Assembly (NCBI GenBank): GCA_023139225.1
Contig: JAGLNZ010000141.1
Location: 1 to 7,421, forward strand
DNA length: 7,421 nt
Source: Desulfobacula sp.
Lineage (GTDB): Bacteria > Desulfobacterota > Desulfobacteria > Desulfobacterales > Desulfobacteraceae
Reading direction: 5' to 3'
The notes beneath the pieces were generated by a model. It was not told where the DNA came from, searched no databases, and saw only the letters and a list, made by a program, of their open reading frames with translations. Every line of letters begins with the position of its first letter. Position 1 is the stretch's first letter. Both the position numbers and the translations under genes were made by a program. Shown here one piece after another: positions 6,621-7,421 of this stretch.

Positions 6621-7421
6621 TTACAAAAGATCTGCGTAAAAATCATTGCCTTTATCGTCAACAATAATAAAGGCGGGAAAATTTTCCACGGTGATCATAT
6701 AAACGGCTTCCATACCCAATTCCTCGTACTCGAGGATCTCAGCCTTTTTAATAAAATCTTTTCCAAGGCGGGCTGCAGGACCGCCTATGGAACCCAGATA
6801 GAACCCGCCATGTATTCTACACGAATCTGTAACTTCCTTTGCTCTGTTGCCCTTGGCAAGCATGATCATGGAAGCATCCTCTTTCTGGAAAACAGGTACA
6901 TAGGTATCCATTCTTCCGGCTGTTGTGGGGCCAAATGATCCTGAAATTTCTCCTTCAGGCCGTTTGGCAGGGCCTGCATAATAGACAATATGATTTTTCA
7001 GGTATTGGGGCAGGCCGTTGCCTGCTTCAAAACGTTCCATGAATTTTGCATGGGCAATATCCCTTGCCACAATAATTTTCCCGGTTAAGGCAAGCCGTGT
7101 GGCCACTGGATATTTTGACAGCTCGGCCCGGATCTCGTCCATGGGCCTGTTCAGATCGATTTGAATTGCTGCTTTTATTTCAGGTTCTTTTTTCGGCAGG
7201 TATTTGGCAGGATTTTCTTCCAGACATTCTAAAAAGATCCCTTCCTTTGTAATTTTCCCCTTAATCTGGCGATCGGCAGAGCAGGAAACACCCAGGCCGA
7301 CGGGACAGGATGCTCCGTGCCTTGGAAGACGGATCACTCTTATATCAAGGGCAAAATATTTGCCCCCGAACTGGGCACCGATTCCTAATTCCTGTGATTT
7401 TGCCACCAGTTTTTTTTCAAG
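6621..7421 (-). CDS. fumA: class I fumarate hydratase ([4Fe-4S]), N-terminal half outside the window
   Basis: The last 266 residues of a single-chain FumA/FumB-type enzyme; the frame is open to the right edge, so the start lies beyond 7421. Comparison from memory with E. coli FumA (548 residues) aligns the first visible residue near position 272. Matching blocks: [94 protein letters not shown] and [12 protein letters not shown]. The cysteine in SCSADR corresponds to FumA Cys318, one of three cluster ligands; the other two (Cys105, Cys224) fall outside. Loss of the labile iron of such clusters makes these enzymes oxygen-sensitive. The visible half is the C-terminal beta domain including the mobile swivel part. 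The protein ends right after NDFYADLL, without the Cys-containing tail of FumA. It converges on the chemoreceptor gene. L(+)-tartrate dehydratase is a related alternative but fits less well. Confidence 0.95.
   Translation of the reverse strand, partial: LEKKLVAKSQELGIGAQFGGKYFALDIRVIRLPRHGASCPVGLGVSCSADRQIKGKITKEGIFLECLEENPAKYLPKKEPEIKAAIQIDLNRPMDEIRAELSKYPVATRLALTGKIIVARDIAHAKFMERFEAGNGLPQYLKNHIVYYAGPAKRPEGEISGSFGPTTAGRMDTYVPVFQKEDASMIMLAKGNRAKEVTDSCRIHGGFYLGSIGGPAARLGKDFIKKAEILEYEELGMEAVYMITVENFPAFIIVDDKGNDFYADLL

Noticed and set aside
6606..6938. Plus-strand open frame of 110 codons over the class I fumarase
   Set aside because: It is antisense to conserved FumA-type blocks, starts just after the terminator and has no good ribosome site.
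7404..7406. GTG as the start of a short fumarase protein
   Set aside because: The frame stays open and homologous to FumA upstream of it to the window edge; the gene is cut by the window, not started here.

Overview
The window looks like chromosomal DNA from an anaerobic, motile Gram-negative bacterium, most plausibly a sulfate reducer of the Desulfobacterales. This is inferred from the moderate-to-low GC, the pairing of a FumA/B-type iron-sulfur fumarase with a FumC-type fumarase, the large two-domain-sensor chemoreceptor and the general feel of the proteins; no database search was possible. I see no mobile element, CRISPR array, tRNA or rRNA.

Layout. Bases 1-1130 (minus strand) hold a small gene cluster, read right to left: a 70-residue protein of unknown function, a RibD-C/dihydrofolate-reductase-like oxidoreductase, and an RNase HI-like protein cut by the left edge. 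A good sigma70-type promoter lies at 1172-1200, with a short direct repeat just upstream of it. Bases 1240-2964 (minus) hold a 453-residue PP-loop (ATP-pyrophosphatase fold) protein with a QueC-like four-cysteine cluster. It is preceded by a 101-residue exported basic protein whose true start is 2964. Bases 3050-4453 (minus) are a complete class II fumarase, fumC. An AT-rich divergent region (4454-4600) separates it from a complete methyl-accepting chemotaxis protein (4601-6556, plus). A strong bidirectional terminator (6563-6599) then separates the chemoreceptor from the C-terminal half of a class I [4Fe-4S] fumarase (6621-7421, minus), which runs off the right edge.

How it may work together. 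The two fumarases catalyse the same reaction, fumarate + water to L-malate, with unrelated folds: one oxygen-sensitive and iron-sulfur dependent, the other cofactor-free and robust. They flank a chemoreceptor, so a link to C4-dicarboxylate metabolism or sensing is possible, but that is only positional inference. The least understood part is the PP-loop protein next to the small exported protein; I do not recognise a specific pathway for it.
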